Shown here one piece after another: positions 34,477 to 44,765 of a stretch of DNA of 64,000 nucleotides. Position 1 is the stretch's first letter; every line of letters begins with the position of its first letter. The position numbers and the translations under genes were made by a program. A model generated the notes under the pieces. That model had not been told where the DNA came from and did not search any database. It was given only the letters and a program-made list of their open reading frames with translations. The DNA lies in the NCBI RefSeq assembly GCF_900184685.1, contig NZ_FXXL01000003.1, positions 186,001 to 250,000 on the forward strand. The letters run 5' to 3'. The DNA comes from Butyricimonas sp. Marseille-P3923. GTDB taxonomy: Bacteria; Bacteroidota; Bacteroidia; Bacteroidales; Marinifilaceae.

Positions 34477-35145
34477 ATGAACAGGTGGTTTATAATCAGT
34501 ATACTTTTGATGATATTTCTGGCATCGTGTGAAAAAGACCAGATAGGACGTTATGACTTGGAGCGTTACGTGTATTTTACCATGACCGAGGAGCAGGATA
34601 CCGTTTTGGCTTTCTCCAAGTATGTTGGTGCTGAATCTTACGATTTGTATTTTGAGGTCAACTTGATGGGACAACTTTTGACAACCCCCTTGGCTTTTAA
34701 GTTGGCGGTCGTGGATACTTTGACAACAGCTTCCCCGGAACAATATGATTTTGATACGCAACCTCTTTTTGGGGCAAATCAGGATAAGGATACGATCAAA
34801 GTTACCTTGAAGAAGACTCCGGCATTGAAAGACAAGGAGGACACTTTGACGATAGCCGTGGTTGCCAACGAGAATTTTAACCCGGGATTTGAAGGAAAAC
34901 GTTATATCAAGATTCGTTTTAATGATAAAGATGCCGCTCCTCTTTGGTGGGATGATACGTTTAAGATCTATTTCGGAGATTATTCCCGGGTTAAGCTTGA
35001 TGCTTTGATTGCGTGTATCGGCATAACTGATTTTACGGGTGTCGAGGAACCGTTATTGAGAAAATACGCTATAGAACTGAAGAAGTATATCAAAGACAAC
35101 AATATCACTGACAATGGAAAAGAGATAATTATTCCAGTGAATTAA
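34477..35145 (+). CDS. DUF4843 lipoprotein
   Basis: A lipoprotein with signal RWFIISILLMIFLASC. The mature part begins with EKDQIGRYDLERYVYF, typical of DUF4843 proteins that follow SusD genes in Bacteroidetes. ATG 34477 (222 aa) with AGAG upstream is chosen; an earlier ATG lies inside susD. Probably a surface accessory binding protein of the SusC/D complex. Confidence 0.85.
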   Translation: MNRWFIISILLMIFLASCEKDQIGRYDLERYVYFTMTEEQDTVLAFSKYVGAESYDLYFEVNLMGQLLTTPLAFKLAVVDTLTTASPEQYDFDTQPLFGANQDKDTIKVTLKKTPALKDKEDTLTIAVVANENFNPGFEGKRYIKIRFNDKDAAPLWWDDTFKIYFGDYSRVKLDALIACIGITDFTGVEEPLLRKYAIELKKYIKDNNITDNGKEIIIPVN

Positions 35146-35163
35146 TTTGACCATTTAAAGAAT

Positions 35164-36726
35164 ATGAAGATGAAAAATATAATATGGTTGTTCGCTTTAT
35201 TGCTGGCATTCTCGGGATGCTATGAAGATAAAGGGAATTATGATTATTCCGAAAGCAATAGTATCAGCATTGATATGGGAAACTCGATGTATTCGGCAAC
35301 TTTCGACGAAACGATAAATATTGAACCGGTGTTTACGTTTGCGTTGGATAGTAATGAAACAGGATTAACGTATGAATGGAGATTGGAGAATAAATTTCTA
35401 TCCGATAAGCGGAATCTTTCTTTCCACGTGGATACGATAATGAAAGGGAACTGTTATCTTCGGGTTTTGGATACCAAAACGGGTATCACTTATTCTGCAT
35501 ATACTATTTTTAATTTGACCGAAAAGTTTAATAACCAAGGGTGGATGATTTTGTCGGAAAAGGATGGCGAATCATACTTGACCTATATAAGTGAAGCATC
35601 CGATGCTTCCGCTCCGGGAGGATTTGTTTACAAGGAAAATCCGGGTGTTTATCAACAAGAGAATCACGTCAAGTTGGGCGGAAAGCCGGTAGGATTATTG
35701 GAGCATTTTTATTTCGGTACATCATCCTCTAATACGTGGGTATTATTGGATGGTGCGGAAACGGTGGATTTGAGCGGGCTTTCTTTTAAGAAAGAAATTA
35801 CATTAAAAGAGAGTTTTATTGATGAACAATTGCCTGTTGGCTTTACCCCGTTGAAGATGGCTGAAATGAGATGGATCTCGGCGGTGATTAATAAGAAAGA
35901 CCATAAAGTATACACGCGGAAAAAGATTTCCGATAAATCGTATTTTACCGGTTCTTTCTTGGATAATCCATTGCAATATAACGGGGAAGACCTGTATGTG
36001 ACGGATTTTGTTATCGCTCCGTCCAATGGTCCCGGTTACACGTTGATGGTGGAAGGAAAGAAAGGACATCAACGTTATCTGGCTTTAATTGACAAGGATA
36101 AGAGTAATGCAGGGAAGGTATTACCATTGACCGTGTCCAAATACCCGGATGGTTTCTCTCGTTTGGACAATTTGGGAGATATGGAGGTTGTCTATACCGG
36201 ATACAATCGGGACGGATCAAACGGTTCCGGTAAAAATCGATATCATTCCATATTGAGAGATCCCGATGGCGTTTATTATTATCAGGATTTTGTAATTGCG
36301 AAGATGAGTGGAACGTCTTCTGTTGTTGCGACCCCGGGCAGACAAACGAAATTTGATGTGGAAAATATCCTTGATGAAACCACGTTGTTTAATATAGCTG
36401 CTTATCCTATATCTACATATATGATGATAGCTCATGGACCCGATCTGTATATCATTGAACGTGCTAATATCGGTAAGGATAATATGCAGACGTTCGTGAA
36501 GTTGTACAAGCATTTTGATGCTGATATTACTGCATTGGATTCTGAATCATACCAGAGCTATCGTTTAGGCGTGGGGCTGGAGAATGGGAAGTTCTACGTG
36601 TTGAATATGAAAGATGGAATAAATGATGAAAGCAAGCGTGTGATTTACGAGGCAGAAGCTAACGTGGGTAAAGTGGTGGATGTTCGTTATCGGATTCAGA
36701 AAGGTAATAACTGGACATCGAATTAA
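35164..36726 (+). CDS. PKD-like family lipoprotein (PKD_6 type)
   Basis: A lipoprotein (lipobox AFSGC) of 520 aa. The mature N-terminus CYEDKGNYDYSE and the following Ig/PKD-like region (FALDSNETGLTYEWRLE) match the PKD-like lipoproteins found after DUF4843 genes in SusC/D loci. The C-terminal part contains repeating beta-rich segments, possibly a propeller. It likely binds the substrate at the surface. It is the last gene of the operon before a bidirectional terminator. Confidence 0.85.
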   Translation: MKMKNIIWLFALLLAFSGCYEDKGNYDYSESNSISIDMGNSMYSATFDETINIEPVFTFALDSNETGLTYEWRLENKFLSDKRNLSFHVDTIMKGNCYLRVLDTKTGITYSAYTIFNLTEKFNNQGWMILSEKDGESYLTYISEASDASAPGGFVYKENPGVYQQENHVKLGGKPVGLLEHFYFGTSSSNTWVLLDGAETVDLSGLSFKKEITLKESFIDEQLPVGFTPLKMAEMRWISAVINKKDHKVYTRKKISDKSYFTGSFLDNPLQYNGEDLYVTDFVIAPSNGPGYTLMVEGKKGHQRYLALIDKDKSNAGKVLPLTVSKYPDGFSRLDNLGDMEVVYTGYNRDGSNGSGKNRYHSILRDPDGVYYYQDFVIAKMSGTSSVVATPGRQTKFDVENILDETTLFNIAAYPISTYMMIAHGPDLYIIERANIGKDNMQTFVKLYKHFDADITALDSESYQSYRLGVGLENGKFYVLNMKDGINDESKRVIYEAEANVGKVVDVRYRIQKGNNWTSN

Positions 36727-36747
36727 AGAGATACTTTTTGTTTTGCG

Positions 36748-36787
36748 AAAGAGAGGGCTGAAATGAATCATATTTCAGCTCTCTTTG
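36748..36787. terminator. Bidirectional terminator between uptake operon and sigma gene
   Basis: AAAGAGAGGGCTGAAAT and ATTTCAGCTCTCTTT form a long stem with one bulge. Convergent genes lie on both sides. Confidence 0.75.
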
Positions 36788-36801
36788 TATATTCTCTTCA
36801 T

Positions 36802-37380
36802 TTAAATACTATGATACAATTCGAGCAACATCATGAAAAGCATGAATGCCGAGTAATCCTTACGGGAAAGAAGATATTCGGTAAGTTTCTTTTTGCTGCT
36901 TTTCTTGTAGGACTTCACGGTTTCGACAGAGAGTTGCAGGCGTTCGGCAATATCGACATTACTCAGTCCTTCGAGTGATAACAGCATGACTTCCTTGCTT
37001 TGTGGCGAGAGGTTGTCCAGCGCGGAGAGGAGTAACGAATAGACATCTTCCTCGATTGTTTTCTGCTCGAAAAATTCATCACTAAGATATAGTTCTTCCT
37101 GCAAAAATTCTTGTTTGATCTTCTCGTGACGCAGGTGATTGAGGCATTTGTTGCGAAGGGAGTTGTACAGGTATGATTTAAGATGCAACAGGTTCTCGAA
37201 TTTTGTTTTTACGTCCAGTAAGGCGATAAAGACTTCTTGAACCAGATCGCGGGCAACATCTTGATTGGAAACATAATGATCGGCAAACAACACGAGAGGC
37301 GTATAATATTCATTATACAAGTGTTCGTATGCTTCATTTCGGTTTGACGAAAGCATTTTTAATAGTTCCTTTTCATCCAT
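36802..37380 (-). CDS. ECF RNA polymerase sigma factor
   Basis: An ECF-subfamily sigma-70 factor of 192 aa. Region 2 contains DVARDLVQEVFIALLD, and region 4 the helix-turn-helix GLSNVDIAERLQLSVETVKS. ATG 37380 is chosen; the frame extends five codons upstream to a TTG. It is convergent with the uptake operon, and no other sigma gene is near fecR, so it is the best candidate for the sigma factor held by that FecR. Two direct repeats of 15 bp lie in its upstream region. Confidence 0.93.
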   Translation of the reverse strand: MDEKELLKMLSSNRNEAYEHLYNEYYTPLVLFADHYVSNQDVARDLVQEVFIALLDVKTKFENLLHLKSYLYNSLRNKCLNHLRHEKIKQEFLQEELYLSDEFFEQKTIEEDVYSLLLSALDNLSPQSKEVMLLSLEGLSNVDIAERLQLSVETVKSYKKSSKKKLTEYLLSRKDYSAFMLFMMLLELYHSI

Positions 37381-37440
37381 GTACAATATCTTCAAATCCA
37401 GAGTATAATATAATGCAAATATAAAATATTCAACTCAATT

Positions 37441-37494
37441 TTACACGTGTTCTATCTTAAAAGTATTAAAGAGTTGATGTTACACTTGTTCTAT
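37441..37494 (-). promoter_or_regulatory. Direct repeat pair upstream of sigma gene
   Basis: TTACACGTGTTCTAT (37441-37455) and TTACACTTGTTCTAT (37480-37494) match in 14 of 15 positions, 39 bp apart, 60 to 115 bp upstream of the sigma start and also upstream of divergent prfA. Could be operator sites or duplicated promoter elements. Confidence 0.45.
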
Positions 37495-37560
37495 TCCCGG
37501 GTGGGGGCTTTTTTTCTCCTGATAATTTATTAAATTCGCGACAAATCTAATTAGACATAT

Positions 37561-38646
37561 ATGAGTGATAATTCCCTATTAGAAAAATTAGAGGTATTTT
37601 ATATCCGATTCCGCGAGATCGGGCAGTTGATTACAGACCCCGAGGTGATTCAGGATATGAATCGTTTCGTGAAACTGAATAAGGAGTATCGGGAGCTGGA
37701 GCAGATCGTGGAGGCGGGTGACGAGTTGAAGAGTGCGGTGAAATCTTATGACGAGGCACAAGAGATATTGAACACGGAGAACGACAAGGAGTTGCGGGAG
37801 ATGGCGGAGATGGAGATCGAAGAACTGGAAACGAAGATACCGGAACTGGAAACCAAGATTAAAATGTTGTTGGTGCCTGCCGACCCGGAAGATTCGAAAA
37901 ATGTTATTCTGGAAATCCGTGCCGGAACGGGTGGTGACGAGGCGAGCCTCTTTGCCGGTGATTTGTTTCGTATGTACACGAAGTATTGCGAGTCAAAGCG
38001 TTGGAAGATCGAGATCACGAATTACAGTGAGGGTACTTCCGGCGGTTACAAGGAGATCGTGGCGAATATATCGGGCGACGGGGTGTACGGGATCATGAAA
38101 TACGAATCGGGGGTTCACCGCGTGCAACGGGTTCCGGCAACGGAAACACAGGGACGCGTGCATACCTCGGCGGCTACCGTGGCGGTATTGCCGGAAGCGG
38201 AAGAGGTAGACGTGGTTCTGAACCCGGCTGATATACGGAAAGATACCTATTGTTCTTCCGGTCCCGGCGGACAGTCCGTGAACACGACCTATTCGGCTAT
38301 CCGTTTGACACATATCCCCACGGGTATCGTGGTGACTTGTCAGGACGAGAAGTCGCAGTTGAAAAACTTGGCGAAGGCTATGACCGAGTTACGTTCGCGT
38401 ATTTACGCTATCGAACACCAGAAGTATATGGACGAGATCGCCACGAAACGGAAAACGATGGTATCCACGGGTGACCGTTCGGCAAAGATCCGCACGTATA
38501 ATTACCCGCAAGGACGGGTGACCGATCACCGGATCAATTTGACCTTGTACAATCTGGCGGCAGTGATGGACGGTGAGATCGGCGAGATTATCGAGAAATT
38601 GCAGATAGAGGAGAATACGGAGAAGCTGAAAGAGAGCGGATTCTAG
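37561..38646 (+). CDS. prfA: PrfA, peptide chain release factor 1
   Basis: Recognises UAA and UAG stop codons and triggers peptide release. The GGQ motif lies in SSGPGGQSVNTTYSAIR, and the codon-recognition PxT tripeptide is PAT in HRVQRVPATETQGR, the RF1 form. Length 361 aa is standard. No frameshift signal, as expected for RF1. Followed by pyrF 36 bp downstream, probably co-transcribed. Confidence 0.97.
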   Translation: MSDNSLLEKLEVFYIRFREIGQLITDPEVIQDMNRFVKLNKEYRELEQIVEAGDELKSAVKSYDEAQEILNTENDKELREMAEMEIEELETKIPELETKIKMLLVPADPEDSKNVILEIRAGTGGDEASLFAGDLFRMYTKYCESKRWKIEITNYSEGTSGGYKEIVANISGDGVYGIMKYESGVHRVQRVPATETQGRVHTSAATVAVLPEAEEVDVVLNPADIRKDTYCSSGPGGQSVNTTYSAIRLTHIPTGIVVTCQDEKSQLKNLAKAMTELRSRIYAIEHQKYMDEIATKRKTMVSTGDRSAKIRTYNYPQGRVTDHRINLTLYNLAAVMDGEIGEIIEKLQIEENTEKLKESGF

Positions 38647-38682
38647 GAAGTGAAAAGATAAAAATTAAAAGCTGAAAGTTTT

Positions 38683-39510
38683 ATGACCTATAATGAACTG
38701 TTTGAGCAGGTAAAGAAGAAGAAATCCTTTTTGTGTGTCGGTTTGGATTCTGATATCAAGAAGATACCGCAACATTTGATGGATGCCGAAGATCCGGTGT
38801 TCGAGTTCAACAAGGCAATCGTGGATGCCACGGCGGACGTGGCAATTGCTTACAAGCCGAATATCGCTTTTTACGAGAGTCGGGGTGTTGAGGGATGGAT
38901 CACGTTAGAAAAGACCGTGAAATACATTAAATCCACCTACCCGGAGATATTTACGATCGCTGATGCCAAGCGGGGAGATATCGGGAACACTTCCGAGATG
39001 TACGCTCGTGCTTTTCTCGAAACACTGGAGTTCGATTCTATCACGGTGGCTCCTTACATGGGGGAGGATTCCGTTACGCCTTTCTTGAAATACGAGGGGA
39101 AATGGGTGATATTGTTAGCGTTGACCTCAAACAAAGGTGCTTTTGATTTCCAATTCTTCGAGGAAAACGGTGAGAAGTTGTATGAAAGAGTATTGCATAA
39201 ATCCCAAGAATGGGGTAACGATCGGAATATGATGTACGTGGTTGGTGCCACGAAAGCGGAGATGCTGTCGGGCATCCGCGACATCGTGCCGAATCACTTC
39301 TTGCTGGTGCCGGGTGTCGGTGCTCAAGGCGGTAGTCTTGAAGAAGTGGCAAAGTACGGGATGAACGCCCACTGTGGTCTGATCGTGAATTCTTCCCGCG
39401 GAATTATCTTTGCGGATAAAACCGAGAACTTTGCTACCCGTGCTCGCGAGGAAGCCGTGAAGTTGCAACAACAAATGGCTGAATTGTTGGCAGCGAGAGG
39501 GATTATTTGA
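38683..39510 (+). CDS. pyrF: PyrF, orotidine-5'-phosphate decarboxylase (type 2)
   Basis: Final step of UMP synthesis: decarboxylation of OMP. The catalytic motif is [11 protein letters not shown], the phosphate-binding part is [10 protein letters not shown] near the C-terminus, and FLCVGLDSD sits at the N-terminus. The 275-residue length is that of the longer type 2 enzymes. It follows prfA, and a terminator is seen downstream. Confidence 0.96.
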   Translation: MTYNELFEQVKKKKSFLCVGLDSDIKKIPQHLMDAEDPVFEFNKAIVDATADVAIAYKPNIAFYESRGVEGWITLEKTVKYIKSTYPEIFTIADAKRGDIGNTSEMYARAFLETLEFDSITVAPYMGEDSVTPFLKYEGKWVILLALTSNKGAFDFQFFEENGEKLYERVLHKSQEWGNDRNMMYVVGATKAEMLSGIRDIVPNHFLLVPGVGAQGGSLEEVAKYGMNAHCGLIVNSSRGIIFADKTENFATRAREEAVKLQQQMAELLAARGII

Positions 39511-39536
39511 TCTGATGTTATCATATAAAGAACAAG

Positions 39537-39570
39537 AGGAGAGGGTGTTTTGACATCCCTCCTTTTTTTA
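39537..39570 (+). terminator. Intrinsic terminator after pyrF
   Basis: GGAGAGGGTG, TTTTGA and CATCCCTCC form a stem with one bulge, followed by seven T. Confidence 0.75.
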
Positions 39571-39713
39571 TACCCAATTCGAGGAGAGATTCTCAAGAGT
39601 TCGGCTCGCGATTATTAAATAAAGTCGAGTTAGAGCCGATAGGAGTCGTCTTTGAACGTGTCCGGAATCCAAGGTATTCCCCGTGTTTTTCTCGAAAAGG
39701 GGAGAAATTCTTC

Positions 39714-40277
39714 CTAAACGTGTTTGTAATCGAGTGATTGGCTGATTTGTCGTAGTACAAAGTCAGCCCGTTCCGCGGGTGTCGCTTTTGGAACAAGGGT
39801 GAGATCGTAGCCGATGGATTGGTAGGTGGCAGCCATCGTGTGGTAGGTGTCAATGGCTTCTTGATAGGTTTGTTTGCGCTCGGGGTCGGTATGGTATATT
39901 TCGGCCCAAGGCGGGAGAATAAATATGCGGGTATTGTAGCGATAGTCGGCGCAGGCTTGCGGGAGTTCGGAAAAGAGTGGTTGATTGGTGAGATGAGCGT
40001 AGGCGAGGGTATCGGGGATACCCCGGTCGAAGAAGAGGGTTTCGTTGCGGGATACGTTCTCTTGATAGGAGTCAACGGAACGGGAGAGCATCAGCCGGGT
40101 ATACGCGGGTATATTGCCCCAAGGAAGAGCATTCCCGTTTTGTGCCGATTGTTCCCGGATGATCTCCCGGGCGACTTCGGGAATGCAGGGAAAACCCCGT
40201 TGTTGCAGTTGTTCTAGTAGGGTAGTCTTGCCTACACCGGGACCTCCGGTGATGATGATGAAATTTGGTTTATACAT
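39714..40277 (-). CDS. AAA_28-like P-loop ATPase
   Basis: A small P-loop NTPase of 187 aa with Walker A TGGPGVGKTTLLEQL at the very N-terminus and a Walker B-like LFFDRGIPD. It resembles the AAA_28/NadR-type kinase-like domain proteins. The ATG at 40277 is used because the P-loop begins right after it and the gene then lies 5 bp after the HAD phosphatase stop; a longer open frame upstream is a shadow of that gene. Substrate unknown. Confidence 0.85.
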   Translation of the reverse strand: MYKPNFIIITGGPGVGKTTLLEQLQQRGFPCIPEVAREIIREQSAQNGNALPWGNIPAYTRLMLSRSVDSYQENVSRNETLFFDRGIPDTLAYAHLTNQPLFSELPQACADYRYNTRIFILPPWAEIYHTDPERKQTYQEAIDTYHTMAATYQSIGYDLTLVPKATPAERADFVLRQISQSLDYKHV

Positions 40278-40282
40278 CACGT

Positions 40283-41107
40283 TTATAAAGTTAGTGCGGT
40301 ATGGATAAATTCTGCCAGCCCGTTGTTCGTGTCGCTGGTGACATTGTTGAACTTGCCCCGTAGCGGTTCGGGGGCGTTGGCGACGATGAACGGGTGCCCG
40401 CAACGTTCGAGAAAGTCGATATCGTTGTAGTCGTTCCCCAGCCCGGCACACTCGTCATAGCGAATATCAAGTTGGTCGAGCAGAATTTGGCAGGAGGAAC
40501 CTTTGTTCACGTCCCGGGCGAATATTTCCGTCCATATCGCTTGATTGTCGATCGGGGAGGTGGAGCGGATTACCGAGTATCCGGATAGTTTCTCTTGAAT
40601 CTCCCCGTGGAGTTGCAATTGTTTGGAGTCGAGTATCACGAGAAATTGCGTGGCTCCGCCGCGTATGTCCCGTGTGCTTTGAATGGAAGTACCTAGTCCG
40701 GGATAGTTTTCTACGCGTCGGCGGAAGTCCTCGTGCAAGGGAGAGGTGTTGCGGTACAGGAAGTGGTGATTGTCGGGAATCGGTTGTTGTATGGTGAAAT
40801 TGATGTCGTATTCCCACAACATGGTGGCGATATCCAGTGTTTCTTCCTGGGATAGTTCCCGGGTACAGAGAAGGCGTTGGTCGTTCCAATGCATGATGCC
40901 TGCGCCCGAGGAGAATACCATGTAATCAATGGGAAGTCCTTCCGGCAAAGCGTTACGAAACGAAAATACGGAACGTCCCGTTGCCAGAACGCGGGTGATT
41001 CCCGCGCGTCCGGCTTCTTCCAATGCTTTTTTGTTTTCTTCGCTGAGCGAATTCCAACCGCGCGGGAGCGTGGTTCCGTCCAGATCGATAATGATAGCCC
41101 TTATCAT
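40283..41107 (-). CDS. HAD-superfamily phosphatase (Cof type)
   Basis: Motif I DLDGTTL begins at residue 8, and the C-terminal motif IV is GLGNDYNDIDFLE followed by IVANAPEPL. The Cof-type C2 cap lies between. Such enzymes dephosphorylate sugar phosphates or FMN/PLP-type substrates; specificity is not predictable. It starts near a block of AT repeats separating it from the pyridoxamine kinase upstream, and is followed 5 bp later by the small ATPase, so they form an operon. Confidence 0.9.
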   Translation of the reverse strand: MIRAIIIDLDGTTLPRGWNSLSEENKKALEEAGRAGITRVLATGRSVFSFRNALPEGLPIDYMVFSSGAGIMHWNDQRLLCTRELSQEETLDIATMLWEYDINFTIQQPIPDNHHFLYRNTSPLHEDFRRRVENYPGLGTSIQSTRDIRGGATQFLVILDSKQLQLHGEIQEKLSGYSVIRSTSPIDNQAIWTEIFARDVNKGSSCQILLDQLDIRYDECAGLGNDYNDIDFLERCGHPFIVANAPEPLRGKFNNVTSDTNNGLAEFIHTALTL

Positions 41108-41189
41108 ATTTTAGATTTAATGATTTATGATTTTAGATTTTTCCCCGCTTGCCGGCGTTCTTTCCCTTCAAGAGAAGTTTCGCTTCTGT

Positions 41190-41221
41190 CATTTTCAATT
41201 TTCAACTTTCAATTTTCAATT
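41190..41221. repeat. Heptad AT repeat (type A)
   Basis: Runs of TTTTCAA / CTTTCAA units with period 7 immediately after the pyridoxamine kinase stop. Same family at 60521-60555, 60612-60672 and 62938-62985. Confidence 0.8.
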
Positions 41222-42075
41222 GTTACAAGTTCATACTTGTAGTAAGGCAGAGGTTCGTTGAGGTAGTGTAGCACTTTCTCTTGGTTCATGCCGTCCAGCG
41301 GGTTGTGGTTGTACCCGAAGGTGGATTTGATACCCATGTTGATGAAATGGACGGCTCGGTCGAGGGCTTCCGGGAGGCTGTCACCGTTGAGCATGCAGCC
41401 CGTGATGACACTGGCGAAAGCGTCGCCCGTTCCGGGATAGGAAGCCGGGACGTAGTCGCACAGCACGCGCCACGTGCGTCCGTCCAGTTTGTTGTACGCG
41501 AGAGTGGCGACGTTGCACGTGTTGCTTCCGGGGGCGGAAGTGATGATCACGTGTTCGGGGCCGAGTTCGCTGAGTTGGTTACACCATTTGACAGCCTCTT
41601 CCACGGATATTTCTTTGCGGGGATTGCGTCCCAACAGGAATGCGGCTTCCGTGAGGTTGGGGGTGATTACTTTGGCCTTCGAGCAGAGTTGTCGCATGCC
41701 CTCGATCATATCGGGTGTCATGCTGGAATATAATGTCCCGTGATCTCCCAACACGGGATCGACCAGTATAAAATTATTATTGTCTTTGAAATAGTCGAAG
41801 AAGTCGCTGACGATTCCCATTTGTTTCACGGAAGCGAGGTAGCCCGTGTAAATCGCGTCGAAATGAAGGTTCAGTTCTTTCCAGTGTTCGATGAATGTTT
41901 CCATGTAATCGGTCAGATCGAGGGAACGAAAGTCCTTGTACTCGCTATGGGCGGACAGTATGGCCGTCGGCAACGGGCATACCTGATAACCCATGTGCGT
42001 GAGAATGGGGATGGCCACGGTCAAGGATGCCCTTCCATAGCCGGACAGGTCGTGTATTGCGGCAATTTTCTTCAT
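41209..42075 (-). CDS. Pyridoxal/pyridoxamine kinase (PdxY/PdxK-like)
   Basis: Phosphorylates vitamin B6 vitamers. Family features are an N-terminal IHDLSGYGRASL, the substrate region TAILSAHSEYKDF, and the ATP/anion-hole motif PGTGDAFASVITG near residue 220. At 288 aa it is within range. The last residues (YELVTIEN) run into the type A AT repeat at 41190-41221, so the end codons may come from repeat DNA. Confidence 0.92.
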   Translation of the reverse strand: MKKIAAIHDLSGYGRASLTVAIPILTHMGYQVCPLPTAILSAHSEYKDFRSLDLTDYMETFIEHWKELNLHFDAIYTGYLASVKQMGIVSDFFDYFKDNNNFILVDPVLGDHGTLYSSMTPDMIEGMRQLCSKAKVITPNLTEAAFLLGRNPRKEISVEEAVKWCNQLSELGPEHVIITSAPGSNTCNVATLAYNKLDGRTWRVLCDYVPASYPGTGDAFASVITGCMLNGDSLPEALDRAVHFINMGIKSTFGYNHNPLDGMNQEKVLHYLNEPLPYYKYELVTIEN

Positions 42076-42114
42076 GTCATTTCATTATCTTGAGTCTTCA
42101 AAGATAATAAAAAA

Positions 42115-44409
42115 TCAATGAACGGGCATATAGGGGAGGGTAAACCAGAACGTGGAACCTTGTCCGACGGTGGAGTCCACCCCGATTTTGCCGCCTAATT
42201 TAGTGATAATGGTTTCACTGATTGCCAGTCCGAGTCCCGTGCCTTGCGAGAAGGTGTTCAATTTGGTGAAACGGTCAAACACTTTCTTCAGTTTTTCGGG
42301 TGCGATACCGCAACCGGTGTCCTTCACGTAAAAGCAGAGAGTTCGCGGATCGATTAGTTTGTACCCGGTACGAATGCTGCCGTTTGTCGTGAACTTGAGC
42401 GCATTCGTGATGAAATTGTGGAGCACTTGTGCTACCCGGTTCCTTTCCGTCCGGATGATACATTCCGGAAGACGTTCTTCAACGAGGAATTTGACGGGAG
42501 TATCCGTGTCCATTTTCAACCGGGTACTTTGTTCTATTTCATCGAGCAATATATTTATGTCCACCTCAGTGTACACGAATTCAAGAGTTCCGGCCTCGAT
42601 TTTCGAAAGGTCGAGGATGTCGTTGATCAGTTGTAACAACAGGTTGTTATTGTTGTTTATGATGTTGAGATATTCTTGTTTTTCCTTTTCATCCGTGGTG
42701 TACGCCAGAATCTCGGAGAACCCGACAATGGAGTTGAGCGGGGTACGTATTTCGTGACTCATGTTGGCGAGGAATGCCGACTTTAGACGATTGCTCTCTT
42801 CGGCTTGTTCCTTGGCGTCCCGGAGGTTTTGTTCCATGCGTTTTTGTTCGGTAATCACGACGCTTGAACCGATGATGGTTTTCGGTCGGCCGTTCACGTC
42901 ATACTCGTACACGGCCCCTTGTTTGTTTATCCATTCGTATTCCCGGTCGTTGTACCAATGCACGAGGTATTCCTCGTGAAATTCTTCCCGTTTCCCGGAG
43001 AGCAGTTCTTCGAAGACGGAACGCATATGCTCCCGGAAGTCCGGGTGTATGGAATTGATATATTTTTCGACTTTACAATAGTATTTGCCGTCAATAGCTT
43101 CTTTGGTGTCCTCGTGGTGGTATATAGAATAGTCGCACGAGAAAGTTTGAGAGGGTACGTCGCAGTCCCACGGTAGCACGTGTGCCAGACTGAGAACAGA
43201 GGAAAGGGTGGAGTTCGTGATTTCCAGTTTTTCTTTGGCGTCGCGTAGTGATTCCTCCAGTTTTTTGTGGTCGTTGATCGAACAGGAAGTCCCGATAAGA
43301 CGGGGAGATTGTTTGTTCGATGCAGGTTTTTCCAGTTGAGCTTGAATTTCGATCCATTGGTATATTCCTTTTTTCCGGTAATCTGCCCGGAAGAGGATGA
43401 TGAGCTGTTGCACTTCCTGCCGGATAAGGCTTTGAAACCCTGTTTTTACTCGCTCGATGTCTTCCGGGTGAACCGCCTCGAAAAAGGCTTCGAGGGGAAT
43501 TTCCGTGTCCCATTTTAATGTTTCGCTGTATATGCCCTTTAGTTGCAGGGAATCCATGATAAATTTCTTCGCTTCAATGTCATACATCCAGAGAAGATGC
43601 TTGGAGATATGCAGGGCGAGGGACAATTTTTGAGTGATGGACTCTATCTCTTCCCGTTGTGCCTGCAATTCGGTAATGTCAAAGGAACTGCAAACCAGCC
43701 AATTGTTGTCTTCATGAGTGAAGATATTCTTGGTGATCATGAGCGTGTGTTCCTTACCGTCAGCCATGATGAATTTCTCGATTCCTTGGTATGAGCCTTT
43801 TTCCGCGAATAGTTTCCTGTCAAATTCCTGCAATGTTTTTGCTTGTTCTTTATTCATGAAAATATCTTCGGTCTGCCCGAGGATTTGTCGCGCCGTGGCT
43901 CCGAACATTTCTGATTTTTTACTCCAGAATATATAGCGCCCCGTGTTCATGTCTTTGATTGAAGTGGGGATAGCTGTATTTTCCAACACTTGACCGAGGA
44001 AAAATTGAAGTTTCTCGGATTCTATGCGATGGAGCGTGTATTCCGTGATGTCACGCAAGAACGCGATTACTTTATTGCCGGGGAGAACTGCCGTGCAGGT
44101 TTCGAAATAATAGGGCTGACCTTGCGTGGGCAGGCAAACATCAAAACGCAGGGAGGTGTTTGACACGAGCGTCTTCGTTATTTGTTGACAGAAATAATCC
44201 CGTTCCGAGGGTGAAGTTATCAGTTCATGTAACTGTTTGCCGATCATTTCTTCTGCGGGAAGGGGTAATTGCTCCCGGATGGGGTTGATAATATCCATGA
44301 TATGATGCGTTTCATCGAAGATGAGCATCATGTCCGGGAAAGCTGCTATAATGGCTTTCAGTATATCTTCGGGGCCTTGATTTTCAAGGGAAGTAGTACC
44401 GTGTAACAT
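42115..44409 (-). CDS. Cytoplasmic PAS-domain histidine kinase
   Basis: The 764-residue kinase has four PAS/PAC-like domains (about 15-125, 135-250, 265-385, 405-525), a coiled linker, HisKA with [11 protein letters not shown] (His552) and an HATPase domain (about 600-760, [20 protein letters not shown]). There is no transmembrane segment and no receiver domain, so it senses inside the cell and must phosphorylate a separate regulator, not found nearby. The signal is unknown. Confidence 0.92.
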   Translation of the reverse strand: MLHGTTSLENQGPEDILKAIIAAFPDMMLIFDETHHIMDIINPIREQLPLPAEEMIGKQLHELITSPSERDYFCQQITKTLVSNTSLRFDVCLPTQGQPYYFETCTAVLPGNKVIAFLRDITEYTLHRIESEKLQFFLGQVLENTAIPTSIKDMNTGRYIFWSKKSEMFGATARQILGQTEDIFMNKEQAKTLQEFDRKLFAEKGSYQGIEKFIMADGKEHTLMITKNIFTHEDNNWLVCSSFDITELQAQREEIESITQKLSLALHISKHLLWMYDIEAKKFIMDSLQLKGIYSETLKWDTEIPLEAFFEAVHPEDIERVKTGFQSLIRQEVQQLIILFRADYRKKGIYQWIEIQAQLEKPASNKQSPRLIGTSCSINDHKKLEESLRDAKEKLEITNSTLSSVLSLAHVLPWDCDVPSQTFSCDYSIYHHEDTKEAIDGKYYCKVEKYINSIHPDFREHMRSVFEELLSGKREEFHEEYLVHWYNDREYEWINKQGAVYEYDVNGRPKTIIGSSVVITEQKRMEQNLRDAKEQAEESNRLKSAFLANMSHEIRTPLNSIVGFSEILAYTTDEKEKQEYLNIINNNNNLLLQLINDILDLSKIEAGTLEFVYTEVDINILLDEIEQSTRLKMDTDTPVKFLVEERLPECIIRTERNRVAQVLHNFITNALKFTTNGSIRTGYKLIDPRTLCFYVKDTGCGIAPEKLKKVFDRFTKLNTFSQGTGLGLAISETIITKLGGKIGVDSTVGQGSTFWFTLPYMPVH

Positions 44410-44705
44410 ATTGTTGATTTTAGTAGGACCTCACTATATAGCTGTTATAACGGAACAAAGTTAATGTTTTTATTCATGTATCGGGTAAATTATCGGTATT
44501 TGATGTTGAATTTTAAATTTTAGATGTTGGAAACCTCTCCGGCATTGTCTTTTATTTGTGTTATTTTTGTTTTTAGTCGCTAAATTTAATCCTATTTCCG
44601 CGAAGTGTCGAGAGCGGTTGTAAATTGCTGGCAAAAAGAGTGTTGCACGTTTTTTTTGTTTTTGCCCTCTCGTAACCCGCGCCGGCAAAGGGCTGAGCGG
44701 GTATT

Positions 44706-44765
44706 TAGCCTGCTTGTAGCCTGCTGAAACCTTGCTGATAGCTTGCTATAGCAGGCTATCAGCAA
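44706..44765. repeat. Period-11 repeat with competing hairpins
   Basis: TAGCCTGCT occurs at 44706-44714 and 44717-44725. AGCAGGCTA at 44750-44758 is its complement. It overlaps GCTATCAGCAA (44755-44765), which pairs perfectly with TTGCTGATAGC (44732-44742). The two pairings exclude each other. Confidence 0.7.
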
